NCBI GenBank assembly: GCA_000432175.1
Contig: HF989421.1
Coordinates: 1 to 15,839, forward strand
Origin: Eubacterium sp. CAG:786
GTDB lineage: Bacteria > Bacillota > Clostridia > Oscillospirales > Ruminococcaceae
Direction of reading: 5' to 3'
DNA: 15,839 nt
The notes beneath the pieces are model-generated. The model was not told the origin of the DNA. It saw nothing but the letters and a program-made list of their open reading frames with translations, and did no database searches. The position numbers were made by a program, and so were the translations under genes. This document shows, one piece after another, positions 7,604-14,862 of this stretch (within the stretch, counting starts at the first letter, position 1; every line of letters begins with the position of its first letter).

Positions 7604-7621
7604 TAAGTATCAACTCCCATA

Positions 7622-7688
7622 TTAACTCGGAACTCATAATTCGGAACATGACGTCTCAGCGGAACATTCCGCACGAATTCCGAATTAA
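7622..7688. repeat. Palindromic repeat element between dnaK and dnaJ
   Basis: The outer arms TTAACTCGGAACTC (7622-7635) and GAATTCCGAATTAA (7675-7688) are inverted repeats, 12 of 14 matching; both differences are C/T, allowing G-T pairs in RNA. An inner perfect hairpin GCGGAA-CA-TTCCGC lies at 7659-7672. TCGGAAC also recurs directly at 7627 and 7641. The nested symmetry suggests a small mobile or dispersed palindromic element (REP/MITE-like) inserted in the dnaK-dnaJ gap; no coding capacity is present. Confidence 0.55.
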
Positions 7689-7694
7689 CCCAAA

Positions 7695-7727
7695 GCGCCC
7701 TGGGGTGTTTTGGAGACCTCAAGGCGC
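7695..7727 (-). terminator. Hairpin after dnaK, possible attenuating terminator
   Basis: On the minus strand, GCGCCTTGAGG pairs with CCCCAGGGCGC (10 of 11 pairs, one G-T, one A/C mismatch) around an 11-nt loop, then TTTGGGTT. It starts 17 nt after the dnaK stop. The short T run makes it a weak terminator or a 3' stabiliser that could lower dnaJ relative to dnaK. Confidence 0.45.
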
Positions 7728-7744
7728 CGTGTATTACTGATCAA

Positions 7745-9556
7745 TTATTCGTCGATGACTTCGCCGTCAACAGGGCCGTTGTCCTGCTGAGGAGCTGCGC
7801 CGTCAGCCGCGCCAGCTGCTGCGCCCTGAGCCTGATAGATCTTGCCTGCTACCTCGTAGAACGCCTTCTGGAGTTCGTCCTTGGCAGTCTTGATGGCTTC
7901 GATGTCAGTACCCTTGAGCGCTTCCTTGAGAGCGTCCAGCTTGGGCTGTACCTTGGACTTGTCGTCCTCAGTTACCTTGTCGCCGAAATCGGTCATTGAC
8001 TTCTCGATCTGGTAAACCATCTGGTCTGCCTCGTTGCGGGCGTCAACGTCCTCCTTACGCTTCTTGTCCTCTGCTGCGAACTGCTCAGCTTCCTTTACAG
8101 CCTTGTCGATATCGTCCTTGCTCATGTTGGTGGAAGCAGTGATGGAAATGTGCTGCTCCTTGCCTGTGCCAAGGTCCTTAGCGGATACGTTTACGATACC
8201 GTTAGCGTCGATATCGAAGGTAACTTCGATCTGCGGGATACCACGGGGAGCCGGAGCAATGCCGTCCAGACGGAAGGTACCGATGGACTTGTTGTCCTTA
8301 GCGAACTCACGCTCACCCTGGAGGACGTTGATATCAACGCTCGGCTGGTTGTCGGAGTAGGTGGAGAATATCTGGCTCTTCTTGGTAGGAATGGTGGTGT
8401 TACGCTCGATCATTCTCGTGCAGACGCCGCCTGCGGTTTCGATACCGAGGGACAGAGGAGTTACATCGAGCAGCAGCAGACCGGTGACTTCCTTGTTGAG
8501 TACGCCGCCCTGGATAGAAGCGCCGATAGCAACGCACTCATCAGGGTTGATGCCCTTGAACGGCTCCTTGCCGAGGAAGTTCTTAACAGCGTCCTGAACT
8601 GCAGGAATTCTTGTAGAACCACCGACCAGCAGGATCTTGTCGATCTCGTTCTTCTCAAGACCGGAGTCGGAAATTGCCTGCTTCAGCGGACCCATTGTAG
8701 ATTCTACGAGATCTGCGGTCAGCTCGTTGAACTTAGCTCTTGTGAGCGTCACGTTCAGGTGCTTAGGACCTGTAGAATCTGCGGTGATATACGGGATATT
8801 TACGTTTACGGAAGTGGAGTTGGAAAGTGCGATCTTAGCCTTTTCAGCCTCGTCCTTTAATCTCTGCATAGCGAACTTATCGTTGCCGAGGTCGATACCA
8901 TCGCTCTTCTTGAACTCGCCCTTGAGGTAGTCGATAACCCTCTGGTCGAAATCATCGCCGCCGAGGTGGTTGTTACCAGCGGTTGCGAGAACTTCCTGAA
9001 CGCCGTCGCCGATTTCGATAACGGATACATCGAACGTACCACCACCGAGGTCGTAAACAACAATCTTCTGTTCCTCTTCCTTATCGATGCCGTAAGCCAA
9101 TGCAGCTGCTGTCGGCTCGTTGATTATTCTGTGTACCTTAAGACCTGCGATCTGACCTGCGTCCTTGGTAGCCTGACGCTGGCTGTCGGTGAAGTATGCC
9201 GGCACTGTGATAACAGCGTCGGAAACCTTCTCGCCGAGATATGCTTCTGCGTCAGCCTTCAGCTTCTGCAGTATCATAGCGGAGATCTCCTGAGGAGTGT
9301 ACTTCTTACCGTCGATATCAACCTTGTAATCGCTGCCCATGTGGCGCTTGATGGAGATAACGGTCTTTTCAGGGTTTGTAACAGCCTGGTTCTTTGCCAG
9401 CTGACCTACCAGACGCTCGCCGTCCTTTGTGAAAGCAACAACGGAAGGTGTTGTTCTGGAGCCTTCGGAGTTGGTGATAACTACCGGCTCGCCGCCTTCG
9501 ATAACGGATACGCAGGAATTTGTAGTACCTAAGTCAATACCAATGATCTTTCCCAT
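7745..9556 (-). CDS. dnaK: Molecular chaperone DnaK (Hsp70)
   Basis: The 603-residue cytosolic Hsp70 binds exposed hydrophobic segments under ATP control with DnaJ and GrpE. Present are the phosphate-1 motif GKIIGIDLGTTNSCV (2-16), INEPTAAALAYGID, the phosphate-2 motif VVYDLGGGTFDVSV, and the adenosine motif LVGGSTRIPAVQ. Next come the interdomain linker GLLLLDVTPLSLGIETAGG, the substrate-binding beta domain, a helical lid rich in charged residues, and an acidic tail ending GPVDGEVIDE. ATG 9556 follows GGAGG by 8 nt; an ATG five codons upstream overlaps that ribosome site and was not used. The single deletion in the nucleotide-binding domain typical of Gram-positive DnaK explains the length slightly under the E. 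coli 638. It is third in the hrcA operon. Confidence 0.98.
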   Translation of the reverse strand: MGKIIGIDLGTTNSCVSVIEGGEPVVITNSEGSRTTPSVVAFTKDGERLVGQLAKNQAVTNPEKTVISIKRHMGSDYKVDIDGKKYTPQEISAMILQKLKADAEAYLGEKVSDAVITVPAYFTDSQRQATKDAGQIAGLKVHRIINEPTAAALAYGIDKEEEQKIVVYDLGGGTFDVSVIEIGDGVQEVLATAGNNHLGGDDFDQRVIDYLKGEFKKSDGIDLGNDKFAMQRLKDEAEKAKIALSNSTSVNVNIPYITADSTGPKHLNVTLTRAKFNELTADLVESTMGPLKQAISDSGLEKNEIDKILLVGGSTRIPAVQDAVKNFLGKEPFKGINPDECVAIGASIQGGVLNKEVTGLLLLDVTPLSLGIETAGGVCTRMIERNTTIPTKKSQIFSTYSDNQPSVDINVLQGEREFAKDNKSIGTFRLDGIAPAPRGIPQIEVTFDIDANGIVNVSAKDLGTGKEQHISITASTNMSKDDIDKAVKEAEQFAAEDKKRKEDVDARNEADQMVYQIEKSMTDFGDKVTEDDKSKVQPKLDALKEALKGTDIEAIKTAKDELQKAFYEVAGKIYQAQGAAAGAADGAAPQQDNGPVDGEVIDE

Positions 9557-9581
9557 AATGATTTCCTCCATTCTTCTGTTC

Positions 9582-9595
9582 GCATGATGTCATGC
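9582..9595. repeat. Small perfect inverted repeat in grpE-dnaK gap
   Basis: GCATGA-TG-TCATGC, 6-bp arms with a 2-nt centre, in the 65-nt gap between grpE and dnaK. It is too small to call a terminator; it could be a minor mRNA hairpin or chance. Confidence 0.3.
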
Positions 9596-9621
9596 TATGA
9601 AAATATCTTGATTTACTGTGA

Positions 9622-10155
9622 TCAGTTTGCAACGGCTACCATTGCGAAACGAATTACCTTATCGTTTATTTTGTAGCCCTTTGCGAATGTCTTTGCGACC
9701 TTGCCGCTTTCGACGTTCTCGTCGTCAACTCTCTGTACTGCCTGATGCAGCTGGGGGTTGAACTCCGCGCCGTCGCTTTCTATCTCGGTTACTCCAAGCT
9801 TCGTGAGCGTTGCCATGAAGCTGTCGTAGATCATCTGAACGCCCTGCTTGTATTTTTCATCAGAGCATTCAGCCTGGATCGCTCTCTCGAGATTATCCAT
9901 CACCGGCAGGAAGTCCGAAACTACGTTGGAAATGATATCCGCGCGAAGCTCCAGCTTTTCCTTTGCGGTGCGCTTTCTGTGGTTGTCGTATTCAGCCATT
10001 GTCCGGAGAAGCTGATCCTTTACCTGTGCCAGTTCTGCGGCAAGCTTTTCATCTGCGTCCGGCTGCTCTTCGACTACCTGAGCCTCTGCGGTTTCCGCAG
10101 CTGCTTCTTCAGTCTGGGCGGTCTGCTCCAGATCCTTGCTATCGCTGTTCTCCAT
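9622..10155 (-). CDS. grpE: Nucleotide exchange factor GrpE
   Basis: The 177-residue dimeric exchange factor releases ADP from DnaK. The N-terminal 40 residues are acidic and disordered-looking (rich in E, A, Q). A long coiled-coil helix follows (about 37-95, LAQVKDQLLRTMAEYDNHRKRTAKE). The C-terminal beta domain carries the family signature FNPQLHQAVQRVDD, then VAKTFAKGYKINDKVIRFAMVAVAN at the end. ATG 10155 has GAGG 9 nt upstream. The start overlaps the end of hrcA by 17 nt, so translation is probably coupled to the repressor. The length is normal for Firmicutes. Confidence 0.97.
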   Translation of the reverse strand: MENSDSKDLEQTAQTEEAAAETAEAQVVEEQPDADEKLAAELAQVKDQLLRTMAEYDNHRKRTAKEKLELRADIISNVVSDFLPVMDNLERAIQAECSDEKYKQGVQMIYDSFMATLTKLGVTEIESDGAEFNPQLHQAVQRVDDENVESGKVAKTFAKGYKINDKVIRFAMVAVAN

Positions 10156-11215
10156 TGTCCTTGACCTCGCTTTCTATCTGAGGCGGCTTATCCGAGTCTT
10201 CAGAAAGCAGCCTGGTGATCTTGTTGCTGAAATATTCGATATAAGGGATTATCCTGCGGTAGTCCAGCCGCATCGGGCCAATGACTCCCAATGTGCCTGC
10301 AGGCTTGCCGTCCTTATAATATGTGCCGCTCACGAAGCTTGAATTGCTTATCGCGAACGTACCGCTGTCCTCTCCTGCGAACTTGATGTTTATTCCCGAG
10401 AACGTGCTGTCCAGCAGCGCTGAAAGCTCGTTCTTGTTCTCCAGGAACTTCATCACGTCCACCACCGGGAACTCCTGACATTCGATCAGATTGCTCTGAC
10501 CCTGCACGTCAACGTTGCCCTGCATGAGGTCGTTTGAAAGCTCGCACACCGCGTCAAGCAGCGGTGAGAGCGTGACCATGTAAGCGCCGAGAGCCTCGGT
10601 CAGCTTGTTCATGTAGTCATCGGTCATTTCCGCGAGGTTAACGCCCTGGAGATTCTTGCTGACGAAGTTCGTGAAGAACTCCACCTGCTCGTTCGTCAGG
10701 TCGAACTGCATACGGCACACACGGTTCTTTATCGCGCCGGTGCTCGTTATCATCAGCAGGACGTACATGCGGCGCCCGGTCGGGATAACGTCCACCTTTG
10801 TGATCACTGAGAACTGCGAAACATGGTTTGTTGAATATGTCGCGCATTTCGTGATCTCGGCAAGCGCTGCGGAAGCGCTCTCGACTATCGCTTCCTCCGG
10901 GGAGGAGCTGCTGTCCCGGACCGCCTTTTCAAGCAGTCCGTCGATCTGATCCATATCCTTCTGCTCAAGCGGCGTCGGATCCATCAGATTGTCGATGTAG
11001 AACCTGTAACCCTTATATGTGGGAACTCTTCCTGCGGAGGTATGCGGGTGATCGAGATAACCCTCCTGCTCAAGAGCTGCCATCGTATTTCTGATCGTGG
11101 CAGAGGAAACCGAGATGTCCGGTTTTTCGGCAAGCGCCTTTGAACCCACCGGCTCGCCTGTTCTGATATACTCGTCAACTATCGCTGCGAGTATTTTCAT
11201 TGATCTGGTATCCAA
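10139..11215 (-). CDS. hrcA: Heat-inducible transcription repressor HrcA
   Basis: The product (358 residues from the chosen start) is the CIRCE-binding repressor of class I heat-shock genes; its folding is helped by GroEL in other Firmicutes. A winged helix-turn-helix occupies about residues 5-75, with EYIRTGEPVGSKAL, VSSATIRNTMAALEQEGYL and HTSAGRVPTYKGYRFYID, all classic HrcA blocks. The rest is the GAF-like domain with dimerisation insert. I chose TTG 11215 because AGGAAGG (11230-11224) lies 8 nt upstream and MDTRSMKILAAIVDEYIRTGEPVGS aligns well with family N-termini. A GTG three codons earlier is inside the ribosome site; ATG 11200 is a less likely alternative. It is first in the operon, directly below CIRCE, so it represses itself and grpE-dnaK-dnaJ. 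Confidence 0.95.
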   Translation of the reverse strand: MDTRSMKILAAIVDEYIRTGEPVGSKALAEKPDISVSSATIRNTMAALEQEGYLDHPHTSAGRVPTYKGYRFYIDNLMDPTPLEQKDMDQIDGLLEKAVRDSSSSPEEAIVESASAALAEITKCATYSTNHVSQFSVITKVDVIPTGRRMYVLLMITSTGAIKNRVCRMQFDLTNEQVEFFTNFVSKNLQGVNLAEMTDDYMNKLTEALGAYMVTLSPLLDAVCELSNDLMQGNVDVQGQSNLIECQEFPVVDVMKFLENKNELSALLDSTFSGINIKFAGEDSGTFAISNSSFVSGTYYKDGKPAGTLGVIGPMRLDYRRIIPYIEYFSNKITRLLSEDSDKPPQIESEVKDNGEQR

Positions 11216-11236
11216 TCTGACCACCTTCCTCAGGTT

Positions 11237-11263
11237 TTAGCACTCTATCTCTCTGAGTGCTAA
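11237..11263. promoter_or_regulatory. CIRCE operator (HrcA binding site)
   Basis: A perfect match to the CIRCE consensus: TTAGCACTC, 9-nt spacer, GAGTGCTAA. It starts 4 nt downstream of the hrcA -10 box, covering the expected transcription start, and ends 21 nt before the hrcA start codon. It explains heat control of the whole hrcA-grpE-dnaK-dnaJ operon. Confidence 0.98.
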
Positions 11264-11267
11264 ATAT

Positions 11268-11296
11268 AATTTAACATGTTTTCGCCCAAAAGTCAA
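11268..11296 (-). promoter_or_regulatory. Sigma-A-type promoter of hrcA operon
   Basis: Minus-strand -35 TTGACT (11296-11291), 17-nt spacer, -10 TAAATT (11273-11268, 4 of 6 to consensus). The adjoining CIRCE supports it as the functional heat-shock promoter. Confidence 0.8.
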
Positions 11297-11306
11297 GTGT
11301 TTTCAG

Positions 11307-11359
11307 AAAAAAACTATCCAAACTTGCACGAGTTTTTCATAATTCTTTTGTGCAAGTTT
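11307..11359 (-). terminator. Possible terminator of the ger operon
   Basis: A perfect 10-bp inverted repeat AAACTTGCAC/GTGCAAGTTT with a 20-nt loop is followed on the minus strand, after GGATAG, by seven T. It lies about 75 nt after the gerC stop and about 10 nt upstream of the hrcA -35. The long loop and 6-nt gap before the T tract make it less than ideal; a regulatory palindrome is the alternative. Confidence 0.45.
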
Positions 11360-11401
11360 ACTATACATATACTGGAAACGGCTCTGTTATCACAAATACA
11401 G

Positions 11402-11431
11402 CGTGCGGATAACGATAAAGTCACCCGCACG
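11402..11431 (-). other. Stem-loop just after gerC
   Basis: CGTGCGG/CCGCACG, 7-bp perfect arms with a 16-nt loop, starting 4 nt after the gerC stop. No T tract follows on the minus strand. It may protect the 3' end of the ger mRNA or be chance. Confidence 0.35.
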
Positions 11432-11435
11432 GAAT

Positions 11436-12359
11436 TCATTCTGCAGCCAGCGCTGCATTTATTATGTCGTCAAGTTCAAGCATTGCGGCGTCTTTGAGTT
11501 CCTCCGGCAGGGATTCGCCGTTCCTGCGGCGCAGCATTGCAGATATCTTCACCTCGCCTGAATCCAGCCGTTCAACTTTGACGCAGTACGCCTCGCAGCT
11601 GTGTTCCCTGCCGCCGTGACTGAAAGTCAGCAGCGCCCGGTCGGAATTGCCGCAGAGCAGCATAGCGCCCGCAGTCGCACGGCTGTCCAGCCTGCCGGAA
11701 AGCTTCCCACCTGAAAGCACCCTTGAGCCGCTCAGCACAGCAGTCATTCCGTCCTCGTCAGAAGTCATGCCAAAGCCGTTCTGTTCCGGTGAAAATGCCG
11801 GTATCAAGGACTTTCTGCCAGCCGCAGTATTATTCAGCAGGGTGAGCAGGTCAGCTTTCGGGGAAACCCCGGAGCGATACGCGTTTTCTATCATGTCCAC
11901 CGGCTTCTGCGCAGCGGTAATCCCCTCGGTGAAGTGCATATCCGTCAGGAGTTCAGGGTCGTCGGCGCAGCAGACAAGCATGTTCAGGCTGCAGCGCATG
12001 TCCCGGGCGGCAGTTTCAAGCACGGGGGTAACGTCGGCTTCGACAAATCCGCTGCCGAGAATGAGCAGTCGGTTTTCACTCATGTATATTTCCTTGCCGT
12101 CCGTCATGGAAATATCGTCCACCGCAGCCGCAAAGGTATCTCCCCTGCCGGTCACTTTTATTACGTTCTCATTTGACGGGTCTATCTCTCCCCCGCTGCC
12201 CCCTCCGGAGCTGAACAGAAGCGCGCTCACGACATATTCATGCCCGTCGAAATCCACCGCGGCTGCCTGAATTATCGCGCGGCTGCCAAGCTCGGTGGCT
12301 TCGCAGCCGGAAAGCAGCATCATTCCTGCCAGCACGACCGGAATTATCATACGTTTCAT
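11436..12359 (-). CDS. gerC: Ger(x)C-family spore germination lipoprotein, short
   Basis: This is a 307-residue lipoprotein, the C subunit of a GerA-type germinant receptor in the spore inner membrane. MKRMIIPVVLAGMMLLSGC gives a signal peptide with lipobox LSGC and lipidated Cys19. Family-like stretches include RAIIQAAAVDFDG, VTGRGDTFAAAVDDIS, MSENRLLILG, and the later domain GMTAVLSGSRVLSGGKLSGRLDSRATAG. ATG 12359 is preceded by GGAGG at 7 nt and overlaps the gerB stop as ATGA. The longer frame upstream only reads through gerB in another frame. Full GerC proteins are usually about 350-400 residues. Here the C-terminal domain stops after a helix ending NAALAAE, lacking roughly 60 or more residues. 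The gene symbol is generic (GerAC/GerBC/GerKC type not resolved). Confidence 0.85.
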   Translation of the reverse strand: MKRMIIPVVLAGMMLLSGCEATELGSRAIIQAAAVDFDGHEYVVSALLFSSGGGSGGEIDPSNENVIKVTGRGDTFAAAVDDISMTDGKEIYMSENRLLILGSGFVEADVTPVLETAARDMRCSLNMLVCCADDPELLTDMHFTEGITAAQKPVDMIENAYRSGVSPKADLLTLLNNTAAGRKSLIPAFSPEQNGFGMTSDEDGMTAVLSGSRVLSGGKLSGRLDSRATAGAMLLCGNSDRALLTFSHGGREHSCEAYCVKVERLDSGEVKISAMLRRRNGESLPEELKDAAMLELDDIINAALAAE

Positions 12360-13261
12360 GCGCTTTCCTCCTTCCTGCGGCATTCTCCGAGTATCGACAC
12401 CAGCGAAAACAGCATTACCCCGCACCGGAATGCCGCTGCAAGCAGCCACACCGCGCTTGCGATACCGTCTAGCCGCTTGAACAGAACTATGTCCGACAAA
12501 GAAGCCGCAGCAGCCAGCGGGTATTCCGTCATGCTCTGATATTCCCCCAGCACCGCGCCGAAGAACACGCACAGCAGCACCGCGGAAAGCACACCCCCGA
12601 GCGCATACCAGAGCCCTGCAGCCCCGGAGCGCGTGCCGGATTTCGCATTCCCGCTTTTCCTGACGTATGGCAGTAATGCCGCAAACACCAGGTACTCACC
12701 GCTGCGGGTCAGGCGCTCAATGAGGTCGGTGATGAACAGCCCTGTGGTCCAATCCGGCAGTTCCCTGTCGAACTGCATATAAGGTATATCCGCAAGTATC
12801 ACGAGCAGAGTTATCACAGCCGCAGCAGCCAGGAACAGCGTTCCCGCACGCGCAATAGCCTCCGCGCCCCTGACTGCCGCGTACACCGCAAATCCCACCA
12901 GCAGAAGCGCGAGCAGAATTTTTGGCGTATTCGTCAGCAATATTCTCTGCGCAAAATCAGCGGAATAAATCACGGTGCGCGCAGTAAATCCACCCAGCAG
13001 CGCAGCAGCGCCTGTCGCAGAAGCCCACCCCCAGAAGCGGTTCCTGCGCCATATCGCGTAATAAAAGGCGCGCCCCTTGAATGAATATATGAGCACCGGC
13101 AGCGCGACCACGAAACGTATCACTTCCGCGGTGAGCGCAGCTGCAAGTCCCGTTCCCCCGAAGCCGCCGCTCGTAGGGTAAACAAACTCCGCAGATATTC
13201 TCATCAGCAGCAGAATGCAGAACAGCTGCGCCGCGCTTATCTTATGTGAATTTTCCTGCAT
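12356..13261 (-). CDS. gerB: GerB-family spore germination permease (GerAB/ArcD/ProY type), shortened
   Basis: The 301-residue, very hydrophobic protein is the APC-superfamily B subunit of a GerA-type receptor, the likely germinant-binding and ion-conducting part. I count about 8 membrane segments: around 9-29, 38-60, 78-98, 114-131, 138-160, 187-200, 216-239 and 265-291. Family-like segments are ISAAQLFCILLLMR near the start and GIASAVWLLAAAFRCGVMLFS near the end. GerB proteins normally have about 360 residues and 10 segments; this one ends right after segment 8 with the basic tail ECRRKEESA. ATG 13261 has AAGGAG 5 nt upstream, inside the end of gerA (2-nt gap). Its stop overlaps the gerC start by 4 nt, typical of a coupled A-B-C operon. 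Confidence 0.85.
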   Translation of the reverse strand: MQENSHKISAAQLFCILLLMRISAEFVYPTSGGFGGTGLAAALTAEVIRFVVALPVLIYSFKGRAFYYAIWRRNRFWGWASATGAAALLGGFTARTVIYSADFAQRILLTNTPKILLALLLVGFAVYAAVRGAEAIARAGTLFLAAAAVITLLVILADIPYMQFDRELPDWTTGLFITDLIERLTRSGEYLVFAALLPYVRKSGNAKSGTRSGAAGLWYALGGVLSAVLLCVFFGAVLGEYQSMTEYPLAAAASLSDIVLFKRLDGIASAVWLLAAAFRCGVMLFSLVSILGECRRKEESA

Positions 13262-13263
13262 GG

Positions 13264-14757
13264 TCACTCCTTGCTCATGTGGCTGCCGTTAAGCCCCTGT
13301 AATGTGACGTCGCCTTTCTGCAGGCGCCTCCAGCCGGCTCTTACCAGCATATCGCGGCTGCTGCGCGGATTGAACGGCGATATCGGCGCCATATACGGAA
13401 CTCCATAGGTATTCAGCGAGCACATCTTTATTATAATAACTCCCGCAGCCAGCAGAAGCCCGTATAATCCGAATATTCCCCCTGCGAGAATATAGATGAA
13501 CCTCAGCAGCACGGTGCGCTCATAAAGCGCCGGGACGACGAAGCTGCAAAGTCCGCTCAGTGCCACGATAAGCACCATTGGCGCGCCCACAAGCCCGGCA
13601 TTCACCGTTATGTCGCCGATGACTATTCCCCCGACCACGCCTATCGCATGACCTATCGGGCGCGGCAGGCGTATTCCTGCTTCCCGAAGGATCTCGTACA
13701 GGAAGTGTATCAGCAGGCATTCTGCCATAAGGGAATACGGCGCAGTCTGCTCAGCCGCCGCTAAATTCAGTATCAGCGCCGACGGCAGCATTTCCGGCGA
13801 GTACGCTGCCACCGCAACATAAGCCCCCGGCAGGAACAGCGTTATGAAATATGCGGACAGCCGCAGAATTCGAATAAATAGCGCGTAAAACGGCTTCTGG
13901 GTGTAGTCGTCCATCGTCTGGAAGTTCTCAATGAAAAGATACGGAACAGTCAGCGCGAACGGGGTCCCGTCAACGAGAATGCCCACCCTGCCCTCGTAAA
14001 GCTTCGCTGCAAAGCTGTCCGGACGCTCGCAGGTGCCGCACTCAGAAAAGGACCACCCTCCGCTTCCCTCAAAAAACGGCTGGATATATCCGCTTTCAAG
14101 TATCGTGTTGAGTTTTATTTCCCTGACGCGGCGCTTTACGTCCTCCAGCAGCGCCGGAGAAACCTTATCGCTCAGGTAGCACAGACAGATATCCGTGTTG
14201 CTGCGTTCACCAATGACCTGCATTTCGAACACCAGCGTCGGGGACTTTATACGGCGCCGTATCAGCGCCATATTCTTGCGTATTACTTCTACGAATCCCT
14301 CGCGGCTGCCCCTGACGTTTAGCTGGCTTGAAGGCTCGTCCACGCCCCGCGCTGCGTAGCCCTGAATCCCTATCGCTATGCCGCGTGCGCAGCCGTCCAC
14401 CAGTATTATCGCAAAGCCGCTCTGCATTTTTAGCGTCAGGTCGCCGAGATTGGCTATTTCAAGCTGTTCTGCGGCGATGAGGTATCTTTCAAACAGCCGG
14501 GACATCACCTCTTCCGGTGGGAGCTGTTCCTTGTTATCGACGTTATTCAGCTTGCTGTATATCAGCTGCGCCAGCGTATCGGTGTCAGACATTCCCTCGC
14601 AGGTTATCACCGCGATACTTCTGCCGCACAGCATTCCGTCCTTGATTATCACGTCGCTGGAGCCTCCGGTGAACGCTTTCAGGCGCTCGATATTCACCGC
14701 AAGCGACTTGTCTATCGGCAGTTCCGGCGGCAATGACGTGTGAACGCTTTTTTCCAT
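13264..14757 (-). CDS. gerA: GerA-family spore germination protein (receptor A subunit)
   Basis: This 497-residue protein is the A subunit of a germinant receptor, an inner-spore-membrane protein of normal length. An N-terminal cytosolic domain (about 1-280) carries the family signature EPSSQLNVRGSREGFVEVIR (141-160), NMALIRRRIKSP (162-173), ESGYIQPFFEG (221-231), TCERPD (242-247) and EGRVGILVDGTPFALTVP (255-272). Five or so membrane segments follow (about 293-313, 325-340, 370-388, 390-412, 418-444). Near the end is SLNTYGVPYMAPISPFNP (447-464), then a basic tail. ATG 14757 lies 8 nt after AAGG; an in-frame GTG three codons up was rejected because it overlaps that site. It is first in gerA-gerB-gerC, divergent from a GNAT gene. 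The germinant is unknown. GerA-family proteins may also be encoded on SpoVA-type mobile elements, but no such sign is seen here. Confidence 0.95.
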   Translation of the reverse strand: MEKSVHTSLPPELPIDKSLAVNIERLKAFTGGSSDVIIKDGMLCGRSIAVITCEGMSDTDTLAQLIYSKLNNVDNKEQLPPEEVMSRLFERYLIAAEQLEIANLGDLTLKMQSGFAIILVDGCARGIAIGIQGYAARGVDEPSSQLNVRGSREGFVEVIRKNMALIRRRIKSPTLVFEMQVIGERSNTDICLCYLSDKVSPALLEDVKRRVREIKLNTILESGYIQPFFEGSGGWSFSECGTCERPDSFAAKLYEGRVGILVDGTPFALTVPYLFIENFQTMDDYTQKPFYALFIRILRLSAYFITLFLPGAYVAVAAYSPEMLPSALILNLAAAEQTAPYSLMAECLLIHFLYEILREAGIRLPRPIGHAIGVVGGIVIGDITVNAGLVGAPMVLIVALSGLCSFVVPALYERTVLLRFIYILAGGIFGLYGLLLAAGVIIIKMCSLNTYGVPYMAPISPFNPRSSRDMLVRAGWRRLQKGDVTLQGLNGSHMSKE

Positions 14758-14779
14758 GCTATGCACCTTCTTTCTGCTG

Positions 14780-14809
14780 TATTTTTAACATTTTATGTTG
14801 AATTATTCA
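14780..14809 (-). promoter_or_regulatory. Candidate sigma-G-like promoter of gerA
   Basis: Minus-strand TGAATA (14809-14804), identical to the B. subtilis sigma-G -35, lies 17 nt before AAAAATA (14786-14780), which keeps only the A and the final TA of the CATnnTA -10. Forespore expression is expected for ger operons, but the weak -10 makes this tentative. Confidence 0.35.
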
Positions 14810-14826
14810 AAAAACTGTGGTACAAT
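14798..14826 (+). promoter_or_regulatory. Sigma-A-type promoter of the GNAT-HD gene pair
   Basis: -35 TTGAAT (14798-14803), 17-nt spacer, -10 TACAAT (14821-14826). The leader to the ATG at 14863 is about 30 nt, with AGGAGG at 14851-14856. The -35 is half of the palindrome TTGAAT-T-ATTCAA (14798-14810), which also holds the possible gerA -35 on the other strand. Confidence 0.75.
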
Positions 14827-14862
14827 AGCAATTAAGAAAAGCACATCATCAGGAGGGCGTTC

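Noticed and set aside
7142..7606. A plus-strand frame rich in Ala opposite the dnaJ glycine-rich region.
   Set aside because: Low-complexity mirror of the Gly/Phe linker codons; no start signals.
12360..12572. Upstream extension of the gerC frame by 71 codons.
   Set aside because: It lies wholly inside gerB in another frame; ATG 12359 has GGAGG and a proper lipoprotein signal peptide.
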